Source: Coptodactyla brooksi
Taxonomy: Eukaryota; Arthropoda; Insecta; Coleoptera; Scarabaeidae
Length of the DNA stretch: 24,971 bases
Reading direction: 5' to 3'
Assembly: GCA_033557675.1 (NCBI GenBank)
Contig: JAWQRM010000279.1
Coordinates: 1 to 24,971, forward strand
Positions 1 to 10,413 of this stretch are shown in pieces. The number at the start of each line of letters is the position of its first letter. Positions within the stretch are counted from its first letter, which is position 1. The position numbers and the translations under genes were made by a program. The notes beneath the pieces were generated by a model that searched no databases, was not told the origin of the DNA, and saw nothing but the letters and a program-made list of their open reading frames with translations.

Positions 1-1000
1 CCTTGATTGCATCACCCAAGCACCCTATATATAAAAATATCCCTTTATGTAACTTGGCTAAAAATTTCAAGCAAAATATTCAATGTAGAATAAAGTTACT
101 TACCATAATAATAATAAAAACAGTGTACTCTTTACGCACAAAATCAATTAAACCGTAGATAGCCGCGCGTGGGACCACTGTCAACCACAGCGATCAAATC
201 ATAACTGAGAATACAAGAAGTAGTTTTTATCCGAATTGCAGGTAAACTTGTTCTTAGAAAGAGCTAATGGAAAGGTACCTAGCAGGGCAATCCTCAAATC
301 TTTTTCGTAGAAAACATACAACATCCATAAAACCGGTGGGTAACACCTTTCCCCCGTGCGCCTAACGCATGGTTAAATAATTCGAATTTTATCAAAATCT
401 AACATAATTTTCATGTTTCAAATACTTCAGAAACATTTAAGTTGTGAGCAAAATTTACAGTGAAGTGTAACAATAGATCACATTTTTTATCCCAATCATA
501 ATAAACTTACCATCTTATACAGGTTGTCCAAAAATTAAAACTAATCAAATAAGAACTTCCTAGTGGCCAGAGCTTGATTAATTTAAATAGAACGACATAT
601 TTTCTAACTTAGTAGTAAATGTAATTTTTAATTACCTATCGAATGGTAGTAGGGTGTTCTTAGCTAAGTGTTCATTTAGCCCAACTTATCTCTATACCAA
701 GTTGTGCCTCTGAGAAATTATAGCATAAATAATTAATATCTCAATAATACTTCAACTTAGAAAACCCAAATTTGGGAGACATTCTGAGTGTACCAAGGGC
801 ATTTATCTTTTTGTAAATAGAGGTCAGAATTTTCTAGCCTGTGGGTGGATTTAATAAATTATTATCCTAATTTTATGGGAAATTTAATTTTAAAGCTTTT
901 TTCCTTTTGTTATTTTTCAAAAAACTTCGCTGTTTTGAAGAAAAACGCGAATTACTAAAGACACGTATATTATTCATGTTACTTAAAATAATCGAAAATT
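1..1000. other. AT-rich stretch, no gene recognised
   Basis: I see no credible coding frame on either strand and no recognisable protein family. The block near 522-700 begins with ACAGGTTGTCCAAAA, which resembles ends of insect repeats, but I found no partner copy in this window and cannot classify it. Confidence 0.5.
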
Positions 1001-1191
1001 CAACAGTTCAAAAGGTTCAGAAATTGCGAACCTGGTTTCTCCATGAATATTTCTTTTTGCTAAAACTATTTCTATAACATTGCCAATGAGACCATTGCCT
1101 TTCTGTCTCGTGCATATTGCTCAAGTTCCCGACCTGGAAAAGACTTAATATTCCCGAATTCAATTCCAAGAAGGGCCCCAAATTGAATAGG

Positions 1192-1511
1192 CCGCCCATA
1201 AAAGTAAATTAAATCGAACTGCAATTGGCAAGAAAGTTCAAACTAAACCCAATAATGGAGGTGGCACTAAAATCTGTGCACTTCCTGGAAGTCGTGCTCG
1301 TAAAGGGCTACACATTAATATTAACGGCCTTGACGAATTGAAAAGCTCGAAAAACGTAGCACTCCTTCCTTGGTACGGCCCCATTCACATTTACCCACGT
1401 TACAAATGGCCGCGTTCATTCAATTTTCATACGAAAATGACTGCGGCTGCGGTAAAGGTTGGCGCGACCGACATATGGATCCTTACGAATGCATGTATAT
1501 ACAGGCTGTTT
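1192..1511 (+). other. G+C-richer segment with an open frame lacking an early ATG
   Basis: The plus frame starting at 1192, just after a TAG at 1189-1191, stays open to a TAG at 1512-1514, about 106 codons. Its first ATG is only at 1438. The translation includes LPWYGPIHIYPRYKWPRS and TAAAVKVGATDIW, which I do not recognise as any family. Base composition is visibly less AT-biased than the flanks across roughly 1190-1610. It could be an exon, a conserved non-coding element, or chance. There is no convincing pair of splice sites at its borders, so I do not call a gene. Confidence 0.25.
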
Positions 1512-1719
1512 TAGGAGGAATGGTGCATAGTGCAATTGAAGGTACTAGTCCTCCAAATCAGGCGATTAAGCGCAATATTCATTATCCAAATATCAGGTTG
1601 TTATAAAGAGTTTAAATATATTATGTAATTATATATTCACCACTTTGGTCCAATACCTTTGGTCATCTTTGGTCATCAAAAAAAATTGCAAACTATCGCA
1701 CAAAAGTTTGCTGTTTGAG

Positions 1720-2023
1720 TGAATCACGCAATTTGTCGAGTTGATGACAGTACACTTTAGAATTGATCCTGGTATTCTCCCGAAAATGTTGTAAAGAGCT
1801 CTTAAAAATTTTGCAAGCTTGCAAAACATTGTGGAAGCTTTTGCAAAAAAATTTGGCGAACCAATTTGCAAGAAATCATGAAATTTGTCCAGGTGAAGAC
1901 AGTACATTTTAGAATTGATCGTGGTATTCTCCCAAAAATTTTTAAAGTAGCTCCCAAAAATTTTGCAAACTTACAAAAATTTTACAAATTTTTGCAATTA
2001 ATTTTGCAAACCAGTTTTCTCAC
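1720..2023. repeat. Two-copy tandem repeat, period about 152 bp
   Basis: GACAGTAC followed by a TTTAGAATTGATC block starts at 1746 and again at 1898, and both copies continue through GGTATTCTCCC and an AATTTTGCAA-rich tail. The copies are diverged (for example GATCCTGG against GATCGTGG), so the duplication is old. The second half also contains short internal TTTTGCAA repeats. Small ORFs over this stretch, on either strand, are read-through of the repeat and not genes. Confidence 0.75.
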
Positions 2024-2425
2024 CGGCAATCTGTCAATGCATCTTCTCCATACATTACTAATTATTATCTCGACTAATTATTTTCTCGGTTGAAGGACAT
2101 TTTTACCTTTTTTGTGATAAAAAAGCAAAATGAGCCGAAAATGGTGTTTTTGATTCTCCATGTTTCATAAGACACAAAAAGAAAATAATTGCACAGAACC
2201 GAACAAAATATTCTCACACATAAACTTTGCAATGTCAGCTGTCAGAATATATAATGCATATACGGTTTAGAATGAAGTTGGCTGGTTAAAATACAACTAA
2301 CACCCCTGCTGCGAAAAAAGCAAAATTACTTTCCGAATAACCCAATATTTATGAGTCATCATGCCTTTTCCAATTTTGGTATAGTGGTGATAATTGTTTA
2401 ATTTTGTAAAATGTTTATGTTAAAT
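2024..2425. other. AT-rich spacer, nothing recognised
   Basis: No coding frame, RNA gene or repeat partner was identified between the tandem repeat and the fold-back element. Confidence 0.5.
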
Positions 2426-3048
2426 CAAAAAGGGTAATGTGGAAATAATACTCTTCTGGCTGTGTTAATGTATGATTTGGCTTAACCAGTTTCGATTAAT
2501 TAAATAATAATCTTAAGGAGAATAAATAAGATAAGAGAGAATCACTAAATAGAGAATCATAAAATAAATTAGAAATATAATGTAGGTTTTTGAAGGTTAG
2601 TAAATTAAATCTTGTATTATGCTAGTTGTAAGTGAGGTGTTTAAAATTTGTTTAAATTTCTTTGGTGATGAAATAGAAAAGACGTAGAAATAATGAGGAA
2701 GACTTTGGTTTATGTTGAGTAATGTTTATGAAACAGTTTCATAAAAATATACACAACATAAATGAAACAGTTTCATAAAAATTATACAACATAAACGTAA
2801 GGTTTTCTCATAATTTCTACGTTTCTTCTATTTCATTATCAAAGAAATTTAAGTAACTTTAGAGACACCTTACTTAGAACTAACGTAATATAGAATTTCA
2901 TTTACTAACCTTTATAAACCTATATTCTATTTCTAATTTATTTTATAATTTTCTCTTTATAGTTGCAAAGGCTTAGTTAGTTAGACTAGTTAAACCAAAT
3001 TATGCATAACACAGCCAGAAGAGTGTTATTTCCACATTAACCTTTTTG
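2426..3048. mobile_element. Fold-back (MITE-like) element, long imperfect inverted repeat
   Basis: The left end (CAAAAAGGGTAATGTGG, then AAATAATACTCTTCTGGCTG) is mirrored at the right end, whose reverse complement begins GCAAAAAGGTTAATGTGG. Pairing continues almost to the centre: GAAGGTTAGTAAAT on the left matches reverse-complemented right sequence, and so does the GAAATAGAA...ACGTAGAAAT block. The palindrome ATGAAACAGTTTCAT occurs twice at the middle (2728-2742 and 2762-2776). Each arm is about 300 bp and clearly similar but not identical. There is no ORF of note, so it would be non-autonomous. I could not identify a clean target-site duplication or assign a superfamily. Confidence 0.85.
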
Positions 3049-4040
3049 CTTTATAGTACCTGGTTATAAACGGATAAACAATAATCTTTATGTTAAACGT
3101 TTATCTTTATTGAGATGCAGAATGTTCAAGCAACCAAATCAGTTTTGATTTTTGGAGATAAGTCAAAATCTAGTAGACTAAGTTAGTAAAACATTTTAAT
3201 TTTGAATTTTTTGGAATAAAATCGTAAAAACATTATAAATAGAGTTACAGAAAACATCATAAGATATAAAAACAATGAAGACACTCATGGAAATCTCCGC
3301 ACTTAAGTTTAGACATTTTAAATGAAAGTACAAGTTAATACCATGATCAATGGTTAAGCAGCTTTATGGCAGCATTTTAGAAAAAATAGGCGGATAAAAG
3401 AATGAAATGAAAATAAAGTACAAAAGAAAAAAATAGGATTGATTATATCAACATTAAAGAACACGCTTTAAACTCAGAAATCAATTTTTATTGAAGTAAA
3501 ACAACCTTCCTTTAACTACCTGCAGTTCCTCGAAATTGGTCATGCTCGACAGAACTTAAATCGCGGTACGATGAATTGCTCCTTGAGCACTCATCTGAAG
3601 TGAAAAGTCAATATTGCAACTTGTAGTCTATTAGATTTACCCGTATTTAACCGAACCTTTTCCAAATTTCGAATTTAAAATAAAAGGGTGGACGGTGGAA
3701 CTTAAGGTATCATTTTTCACTTTTAAATTTCATTGTTAAGCCTGCCAAAAAAGTATAAAAAATTAAAATATAAAAAATCTTTAGTCGAATAATACAGAAT
3801 TTTATAAGCTTTCAATTGAGATATTTATGGTACAAACTTTAAAAACATGGTTTCCAGCAAATGCGTTTAAAATTTCGGAAGTATACACAGTATACACTAT
3901 AATAGTCTTCTTTTGCAACTTAAATGCGACCACCTATTCCGAAACAGTACCACTTCGTCAATTTTTCGAATTTCTTCAAACGGCTTTAGATGTACACCTT
4001 TGAAATGTTCGTGTTTTCAAGAGTAAGTTATTTTTATTTT
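3049..4040. other. AT-rich spacer, nothing recognised
   Basis: No credible reading frame or RNA gene was seen. The stretch is poor in G+C with many short homopolymer runs, and no partner copy was noticed elsewhere in the window. Confidence 0.45.
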
Positions 4041-4504
4041 CTCTTAAAAGAAAGTATTGCATTCGCAAAAAAATCGATGTCGAGATTTTGATGGATTTTG
4101 ACGAATTAGGCTTTTTGTAGCCTATCTATGCTATTTTTGGTGTTTGGTCTGTCCGTCTGTAAGTCGTTCAATTATTGCCACATTAGACTAATTAAAACAA
4201 TACTGTACGTATAAGCTAATTATTATATAATCTGGTCGCAATAAGCATTTCGTAAAAATTGTACATATGGTTGAGGTGCCTAACCTAAAAAGTTTTTGAT
4301 TTTTATGAACTTTTTGTAACAAAATATATTATATTATTATAAGCATAATTGATAAAAATACAGTCCTCCAGGACAAAAGGGTATTTCGTTCTTAACATCG
4401 AACTCTTCACAATTTGAAACAGTTTTCGAATAAACAGGGTGTTCGATTTATTCTAAAAACTATCCAACTTCAAATTTTTGAATGGAACTCCCTGCATATT
4501 ATGA
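4041..4504. repeat. Interspersed repeat, copy A
   Basis: Blocks shared with 7671-7937 include AAAGTATTGCATTCGCAAAA, AAGCATAATTGATAAAA, GGGTATTTCGTTCTTAA, ACAATTTGAAACAGTTTTCG and a CAGGGTGTT...TTTATTCTAAAA block. Copy A carries about 260 bp (roughly 4081-4340, with CTGTCCGTCTGTAAGTC) that copy B lacks. Copy B carries about 60 bp missing here. No coding frame is evident. It is an unclassified repeat; a decayed retroelement is possible. The 64-codon frame at 4414-4608 is read-through of it. Confidence 0.75.
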
Positions 4505-5108
4505 TATTTTTTAAAGTCCTTATAAGACTTGAGGGCCATTTTAGTTATTATACACCAGTTCTAAATAGCACCGTTTGGGCATTATTACTCATTTTGGGCA
4601 AAAAATGACAGGTACGGGTAATTTTTTTTATATTTAAACCAGGGGCAAAGTAAGAGAAAGTCATGTATGATGTACATCTTCTATTTTGTCGAGAAAAGTA
4701 TATGCCCCCTTAGTGTATTAATGGATTAATGGAAATTATGGAAATATTGACATTTACGCTTTTTCTGACATACTTTATAGCCGCAAGCAATATCCAACAG
4801 ATATAATGACAGATATAGACTACAGTTCAAGGTTGTATTGAAGTAATGTTTTGATGAATTACTATGTACAGTGCATTTACATTTAAATTGTGCATTTACT
4901 TTGAATTTTTTAAACAATTTTGAACCTCCGGTTTACCCGGAAATAATGATGATTTTAAAATTTATAATGAAACACCCTTTATATTAATTTAGTTTTGAAA
5001 GGAGCATTTTATTACGAGGACAAAAAATGTTAGGTTCGATATTTTTTATTTCAATGCCAACTGAGATAATGAGATCTAGTAGTCTATTAAAGAAACACAA
5101 TCACATTA
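4505..5108. other. AT-rich spacer, possibly the 3' flank of the next transposon
   Basis: No gene is seen. The stretch near 4965-5108, which includes AAACACCCTTTATATT, lies beyond the stop codon of the minus-strand transposase remnant and could be that element's 3' non-coding part, but I could not define an end. Confidence 0.35.
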
Positions 5109-5597
5109 TTAATCGAAATGAAATGAAAAGTGTTCAAACTGAGCACCGCCTACTTCTTGACAGTATCCAATTCAATTTGGAAATTCTGTAACGTTGGTTA
5201 TTATTTCTGGTGGAATTATCTGAATCTCTTGGGTTATTGTTTCAGTTAGCTCTTGCAAATCACTTGCTCTATTAACATAAACTTTCGACTTTAAATAACC
5301 CCATAGAAAAAGTCTAGTGGGTTAAAGTCGGGGGATCGTCCAGGCCATTCAATGTACCACTCCTTCCAATCAATTTGTGATAAAATATCCTGTCTAAACG
5401 ATTTCGAACAATGTAAGCATAATGGGGTAGTGGCTGAAACCAGATATTATTTGGCAATTGTCCATTTACCTCCAGCGCCGGAATCATTTGTGTGTCTAAA
5501 AGCTCTAAATACCTTTCTCCGTTTAAAGTTTCTTGTAAGAAGAAAGGCTTAATCTTTGGGGATGTTGCGTATGAGTCTCATGTACCCAGTGAGGATT
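5109..5597 (-). pseudogene. Tc1/mariner-like transposase (DUF4817-type), C-terminal half, broken
   Basis: Read on the minus strand, successive frames give NPHWVHETHTQHPQRL, then PFFLQETLNGERYLELL, then WPGRSPDFNPLDFF, then LFLWGYLKSKVYVNRASDL, ending with CQEVGGAQFEHFSFHFD and a stop at 5109-5111. This order is typical of the C-terminal half of the insect transposases that carry an N-terminal DUF4817 helix-turn-helix. The frame shifts between NPHW and PFFL, and again inside PLDFFLWG. A TGA interrupts the line near EFPN. The block that normally reads WFQQDGA is shortened to WFQPLPHYA, so the second catalytic Asp is gone. The N-terminal half is missing. The family is clear from motif order; exact edges are approximate. 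Confidence 0.8.
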
Positions 5598-5639
5598 AGT
5601 TTACGATCAGGTTAAACCGCAGGTTCAAAATAGTTTAAA

Positions 5640-5756
5640 AGATTCAAAATAAATGCGCAATTTACTGTAATATATATCTCCCAAATTTCGTTTCGATATC
5701 TCTAAGAATTCCAGAGATATTTACTTGGTTCCACACATTTGCCCAACACTGTATAA
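5640..5756 (-). repeat. Probable 5' non-coding end of the DUF4817-type element
   Basis: The stretch with CTCCCAAATTTCGTTTCG, AGAGATATTTACTTGGTTCC and, at its outer edge, TTTGCCCAACACTGTATAA lies upstream, in minus-strand terms, of the transposase remnant. It has the look of a Tc1/mariner terminal region. No matching opposite end was found, so the call rests on position and resemblance only. Confidence 0.4.
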
Positions 5757-6399
5757 TAACCCTGCGCAGTGTACAATATTAAGGAAAACAACTATTTTTG
5801 ACTTAAAATCCACTGTAGAATTTGATTGCTAGTTGATTTCTTCAAGGACGTCTTCAATCTTAACTACCAATGTACGTTTCCCATTAGAATTCATTCATTT
5901 TAGTAGAACCATTCGGTACATCGTAAACTACTTCACACTGATCGATAACTAAACACATAACTGTCACACAAATATTATACCTGTCTCAAAACCAATTGAT
6001 TCTGACTTCCTTAGTATTTTATGTACCTTAGTACCTTAGGTTTTCATACCAGAAATATCAACCCAATTATACCATCTGTGAGAAAGATGGTTTTCCGGTA
6101 AGTAAAAATATCTGCTTGGTCAATGAGTCATTGGTCACGACAACCAAACACTTCTGTAAGTAGGGTTGCGTGAGGAGGTTTAGTTTGGGGTCAAGTCTCA
6201 CTACCTTAAAAGCTTTCGGGGGCCGTTGGGACCCCATCTCTGTATGATACACAGCATCCTATATTCACACCGTAACGAGTTGTGTTCATCAAAGGAGTAT
6301 AGTTTCTTCTATCAATTAAAGGAAGAACGTTTGCAATACAGGAAGTTTTTCTTTTGACTTAATTCGAAGTTTTTGATTGAATACGAATACTATGAATAT
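5757..6399. other. Spacer, nothing recognised
   Basis: Short frames only, including 61 codons on the minus strand at 6067-6252 with no recognisable family. No RNA gene was seen. Confidence 0.4.
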
Positions 6400-6975
6400 G
6401 AATGTCTTAGACATTGCTGACAAGTTGGCAGGTGTAGTACCAGTGATGAATTGAACGTGGTCGTAGGCTGCAGGTCATAAATGCGGCCCTGTGGCCCTGT
6501 TGCTGCCTACCAAAGAACATTCACCCTCGGGCGTATCTAATATTCATTACTACGGGACGGGAACAAATATGCCCCCGGGGCTCAGAGCCATTCGCTCACC
6601 GTTAGAAAATCATTAACGCTGCAACGTTCAAAACTCCGAGAAGGTTCGCAAGCAGGTGGTCGGCAGCCGTCCTGAGCTGCCTTGTCTTTAGGCAAACAGG
6701 GCCCTGTTTTGCTTCGTTGTTATTCCCTGCAAGTTTGAATGGTTCTCGGCAGTTCAGTACCCCTTCGGAGGGGCAAACCGCGCTGTGTACCAAAAGCGTC
6801 CCGACGTCCCCGGCTCACTAGACGCGACCGCCCGCTTTCCGCTTGACGTCTAGAGAAGCAATTATATTATAATTAAAGTAGGCGTTGTTTTGCAATCCTC
6901 GGAAGGCGAAGCACCGCGTTCTGGGGTTGTGATTTTAATGAGAACGGCTTCGGGAATTGATGGTTAGATATCATA
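6400..6975. other. G+C-richer unique-looking segment
   Basis: CpG-containing words are frequent (GACGCGACCGCCCGC near 6821, CGTCCCGACGTCCCCGG near 6798) in a window that is otherwise strongly AT-rich. No frame matches a known family; a 63-codon minus-strand frame at 6602-6793 looks incidental. I see no repeat partner within the window. A conserved regulatory element or an untranslated exon would fit, but neither is shown. Confidence 0.35.
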
Positions 6976-7587
6976 TTAAGCGGGGTTTCAACTTTTAATA
7001 GCGATACTGAAGTTTCCTCAACTAATATCTCCCTTGCCCATTACGTTTTTATAATTAGCTTTTATAATTGGTATACTTTCGCAATAATCTATACTGCGAT
7101 TAATGTTTTTCCCAAGGTTCGAGACAATTTCGACTTATACATACAACTGCTTACAACATTGTTTTTGTATTTTCATCTATAAATACAACGTTCGTAATAT
7201 GTGTACGTTATTTGAAGAATATTGAATTGTATTTATCTTCAATATTCAGGGATACCTTGTTTAATTGCGCTTCGCAGATATTGCTCACTTCAGCGCGAAC
7301 TGAAAGTTCGAGGATTCTAAAAAAAGCTTCTCTTCTTCTCTATTTCTTCCTAGAAGAAACAGAAATTAAGTGAAAAAGAAAAGCCCATGAATCAAAAGAA
7401 GAAGGAAAAACCACAATGGAAGCTAAACGAGCTTATTTTCTGATGTGGAAAAAGATTTAATGGTCTAGAGTGAAGATAAAGTCAGCCACAATGATCCTTT
7501 AAGCTTCTTCTATGCCTCTTAAAATTGAACGAATTGGTAAGGAAGCCTATCCTAAACAACAAGTCTTCGATGTAGACGAACTAGCTC
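6976..7587. other. AT-rich spacer, nothing recognised
   Basis: Contains a 10-bp hairpin (7217-7226 with 7238-7247) and a purine/pyrimidine-biased stretch around 7320-7420, but no gene or repeat copy that I can identify. Confidence 0.4.
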
Positions 7588-7589
7588 TA

Positions 7590-7622
7590 CACAGTATGAC
7601 AATTAAATAACGAGAATTTTTA
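7590..7622 (+). repeat. mariner terminal inverted repeat, left
   Basis: Starts CACAG directly after TA at 7588-7589 and contains AATAACGAGAATTTTTA, which is repeated in inverted form at the right end. Confidence 0.8.
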
Positions 7623-7626
7623 AATA

Positions 7627-7937
7627 TACAAAATAACACGTATTCAAATATGTTTAAAAGTTCTTACTTTCTGTTAAGAGAAAGTATTGCATTCGCAAAA
7701 AAATGATGTCAAAAAAGCATAATTGATAAAAGTATAGTCCTATGGGGCAAGAGGGTATTTCGTTCTTAATCTCGGGTATTGCTCCCTTTAGAAAAAAATA
7801 TAAAAGAAATGTTTCAAATAAAGGTTGCATTACAATTTGAAACAGTTTTCGAGTATGCAGGGTGTTTGGTTTATTCTAAAAGCTATCCTACTTCCCAACC
7901 CAACCTAACACCCTATATATCACGATATTTTTGATTG
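7627..7937. repeat. Interspersed repeat, copy B, lying inside the mariner
   Basis: Shares ordered blocks with 4041-4504 (see copy A), including AAAGTATTGCATTCGCAAAA and GGGTATTTCGTTCTTAA. It continues through CACCCTATATATCACGATAT, which aligns with CTCCCTGCATATTATGATAT in copy A. Its right edge meets the mariner coding remnant at about 7937, where the transposase is cut after the residues IDH. It therefore replaced, rather than simply interrupted, the 3' part of the mariner gene. Confidence 0.7.
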
Positions 7938-8743
7938 TGGTCAATGATACAGATATTTTTGTTAGTCAAAAATTCAGCTTTTAATGTCTTATGTAGTGGT
8001 GCATTATCATGCAATAAAACAGCTGTCTTCCTGCTGGATATCCAGGCCTAACACGTACAACTCTTGACCATAAACGATGTAAAGCTGCTACATAATACAC
8101 TCCATTGACAGTTTTACTTTGTGGAACAAATTCCTTGTGAAAAATCCCTTGTGAATCAAAAAAAAGTAATCAACATTATCTTGATTCTTCACTTCGCAAA
8201 ACGCAATTTTTTTTTGTTTCCGCTCGTCTTTCGACTTCCATTCTGCAGAATGGCGCTTAGTTTCTGGATCATATTTAAAGCACTATATTTCATTACCAGT
8301 AAAGATCGAATCAAGAAAATTTTGAATATTTTCAGCAGTGTTAATGAGGTCTTTACAGTGCTCTACAAGAGCATTTTCTTGGTTGTCATTTAAAGCATGT
8401 GGAACAAAACGTGCACAAACTTTTCTGTTTCCCAATCTTGAGTCAAAATTTCACGAACAGTAAAATTTCCGTCGACAGCAATGATTTCACGGATTTTTTC
8501 CACCAATTCAGCATGATTTTTACTTTCTGAACGATCAGATCTTTCATCATCATTTAAATCTTCACGACCATTTTTAAAATGATTAAACCACTCATAAACT
8601 CTAGATTTAGACATACAATCATCATCATACACTTTTTGCATCAATTCGGAAGTCTCAGCACATTTTCTTTCCAGTTTAAAACAAAATTTAACATTTGCTA
8701 TTTGTTCCATTATGTTTTTACGGTAATTTTTGTCTTCATTCAA
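7938..8743 (-). pseudogene. mariner transposase, broken and C-terminally truncated
   Basis: The start region (ATG at 8743) gives an N-terminal helix-turn-helix typical of mariner: FCFKLERKCAETSELMQKVY, SRVYEWFNHFKNGRED. In a second frame come EHCKDLINTAENIQNFLDS and YDPETKRHSAEWKSKD, and in a third VLLHDNAPLHKTLKAEFL, which holds the second catalytic Asp. Damage is plain. About 14 residues are missing after DGNFTVREI. The frame shifts near 8390 and again near 8020. The first catalytic Asp (TGDE in the family) is Asn, codon at 8292-8294. A TAG at 8283-8285 replaces the following Trp. The third catalytic Asp region (PPYSPDLAP in the family) is absent. Confidence 0.88.
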
Positions 8744-8867
8744 ATGGCTGTAACTTTGTAACTTGTCATCTCATTAGTATGAACTTGGATGCGTTCGAAA
8801 GAGGTGACTTGTATCTTTATAACAATGTATATGTTCGATAGATGGCGGTACGTCTTTTATGATTTAA

Positions 8868-8898
8868 ATAAAAATTCTCGTTATTTAATCATGCTGTG
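8868..8898 (-). repeat. mariner terminal inverted repeat, right
   Basis: Ends ATGCTGTG directly before TA at 8899-8900 and is the inverted partner of 7590-7622. It lies about 125 bp upstream of the transposase start codon, a normal mariner 5' spacing. Confidence 0.8.
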
Positions 8899-8900
8899 TA

Positions 8901-10114
8901 TATTGAAAGAAATTCTTTTTGAGGACTTTCATAGTTATGTGGGAAAAATCAATGCTTGGATTTAGAATTGTGAATGATGAATCGATTCTCCTGCCAGAAG
9001 TTAAATTCTAGGACACAGGCAAATTTGTTGGATCTTTTAGTTATTTATAATATTTCTATTTATATTCAAGTACACAGAACGTTTTGAAAATAAAGGATCA
9101 ACTTTACAAAGGAAATAACCAGGCCCCAAATTATCCGCAAAAGTCACGACAGGTTGATCTCGTAGAACTCCCCCTTCATTTGAAGATTTCTCTTATCTGC
9201 TTGATTCATTTTATTTCCTGAATTCTAAAAAGATTTATAGAGCTTGTTCTGAGAGATAACCAACAGTTGTTCTCCTGTTATTCTGTGGCTGCGGTATTGC
9301 TGCTATGGCTTAATACACGTGCATAATTTTCCCGTAACTGAATTAAACTGAATGAATTAGTTCAGTTATGTACAGTTATGGAATTGAGGTTTTGAAAGAA
9401 ACTCACGATAAAGATTGTTGACGATTTGTTCTTTGAGCTGGTGTTTTTTTTTTGTAGGAGAGAACGAATACACTTTACAAAATAGCATACACTTTACAAA
9501 ATTTATTATGTAGTCCTGCATGTCATGGTATATTTGGACTCCACATTAAAAATAGTGCACAAAAGATCAGATGTTTCTAGATCTAACACAAATAGTTAGA
9601 TTTATTTGAAAATTAACTGAAAAATATAATGTAATAGCAACGAAAGCACATAAAGCTGCTCTGCAATATCCGCAGAACAGCTTCATGCATACGAACTCTA
9701 TTTAGACTGGATAGACTTTCAGAAATATCCAAGTCCCACGTGACCAAATGTAGATTTCTGTTCTAACAATTTGTTCATCGTAGTTTGGTAGTACTGTAAT
9801 ATTTTTGTGTGTGTCACTAAAAAGTAACCAGATCTTGACATTTCAAACATAGGCGTTCGTGAACTGCGTATTTTTTTGTTATTCGGACATTTCAAAGTGC
9901 TTTCTATAATTTATTATTAGAAAAGTATCATCTGTTTAGTATAAGATTCAATGTTAATACCCTTTGATAATAGTGAATGTTGTTTAACACTAAACTAATC
10001 TTGTTACGCCGCTGACTTTCTCAATTGTGGCAGTTAGGATGTTTTATTTTACTCCTTACTATCCTGTAAGTTTGGTTGCCTAATCAGTTGCGATCATATT
10101 ATTATATGACCGAC
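8901..10114. other. AT-rich spacer, nothing recognised
   Basis: No coding frame of note. It contains a short direct repeat of ATACACTTTACAAAAT near 9469-9500 and a 12-bp near-perfect hairpin around 9652-9683 (AAGCTGCTCTGC against GCAGAACAGCTT). The hairpin is too short and isolated to call an RNA gene. Confidence 0.4.
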
Positions 10115-10228
10115 ATATCATGGAGCGTTGACAGCACTCTTTTAAAGATTGGTATTAACAGAACGTTATATGAATATTTGATTGATGATATCATCTAGTG
10201 GCGAGCTTCTGGACTTTTCACCCCATGC
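10115..10228. repeat. Interspersed repeat, first of two copies
   Basis: Shares AACAGAACGTTATATGAATA and a following ATTGATGATATCATCTAGTG block with 23049-23163, where the same order appears with substitutions. Both are non-coding. The second copy lies just beyond a mariner scrap, so both may be mariner-derived, but this is a guess. Confidence 0.6.
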
Positions 10229-10413
10229 AGTATTTTGTTAAAACACGCAGCTATTACCTTTAGTGGCTTTCTTATATCTATTGCGCTTTGCATGGGTAAA
10301 ATACACATTAGTTTCCAATTTATATAATAATTTAGACATTTGAGCACATTTTCAGATATACGGTGTGTAAATTTACTAATCGGATATTGAATTTGCCGCC
10401 TAAATATGTAATG
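10229..10413. other. AT-rich spacer, nothing recognised
   Basis: Short stretch between two repeats with no coding frame or RNA gene that I can identify. Confidence 0.4.

Larger units (their letters stand above)
7590..8898 (-). mobile_element. mariner element with both ends, internally disrupted
   Basis: The left end CACAGTATGACAATTAAATAA continues as ACGAGAATTTTTA. The reverse complement of the right end (8868-8898) reads CACAGCATGATTAAATAACG and continues AGAATTTTTA. They differ by one substitution and a 2-base indel over about 31 bp. Each end is bordered by TA (7588-7589 and 8899-8900), as expected for mariner target duplication. The 1309-bp span is close to the roughly 1.3 kb usual for mariner. 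Inside is a minus-strand transposase remnant, with its 3' third replaced by an unrelated repeat. The element cannot be autonomous. Confidence 0.85.

Noticed and set aside
7217..7247. 10-bp perfect hairpin GAATATTGAA/TTCAATATTC
   Set aside because: Short AT-rich palindromes of this size are expected by chance in such DNA.
8121..8393. 90-codon plus-strand frame opposite the mariner
   Set aside because: The minus strand here reads clear mariner transposase blocks; the plus frame is its complement.
9652..9683. Hairpin resembling a small RNA precursor
   Set aside because: The 12-bp stem with a mismatch is too short for a microRNA precursor and does not extend outward.
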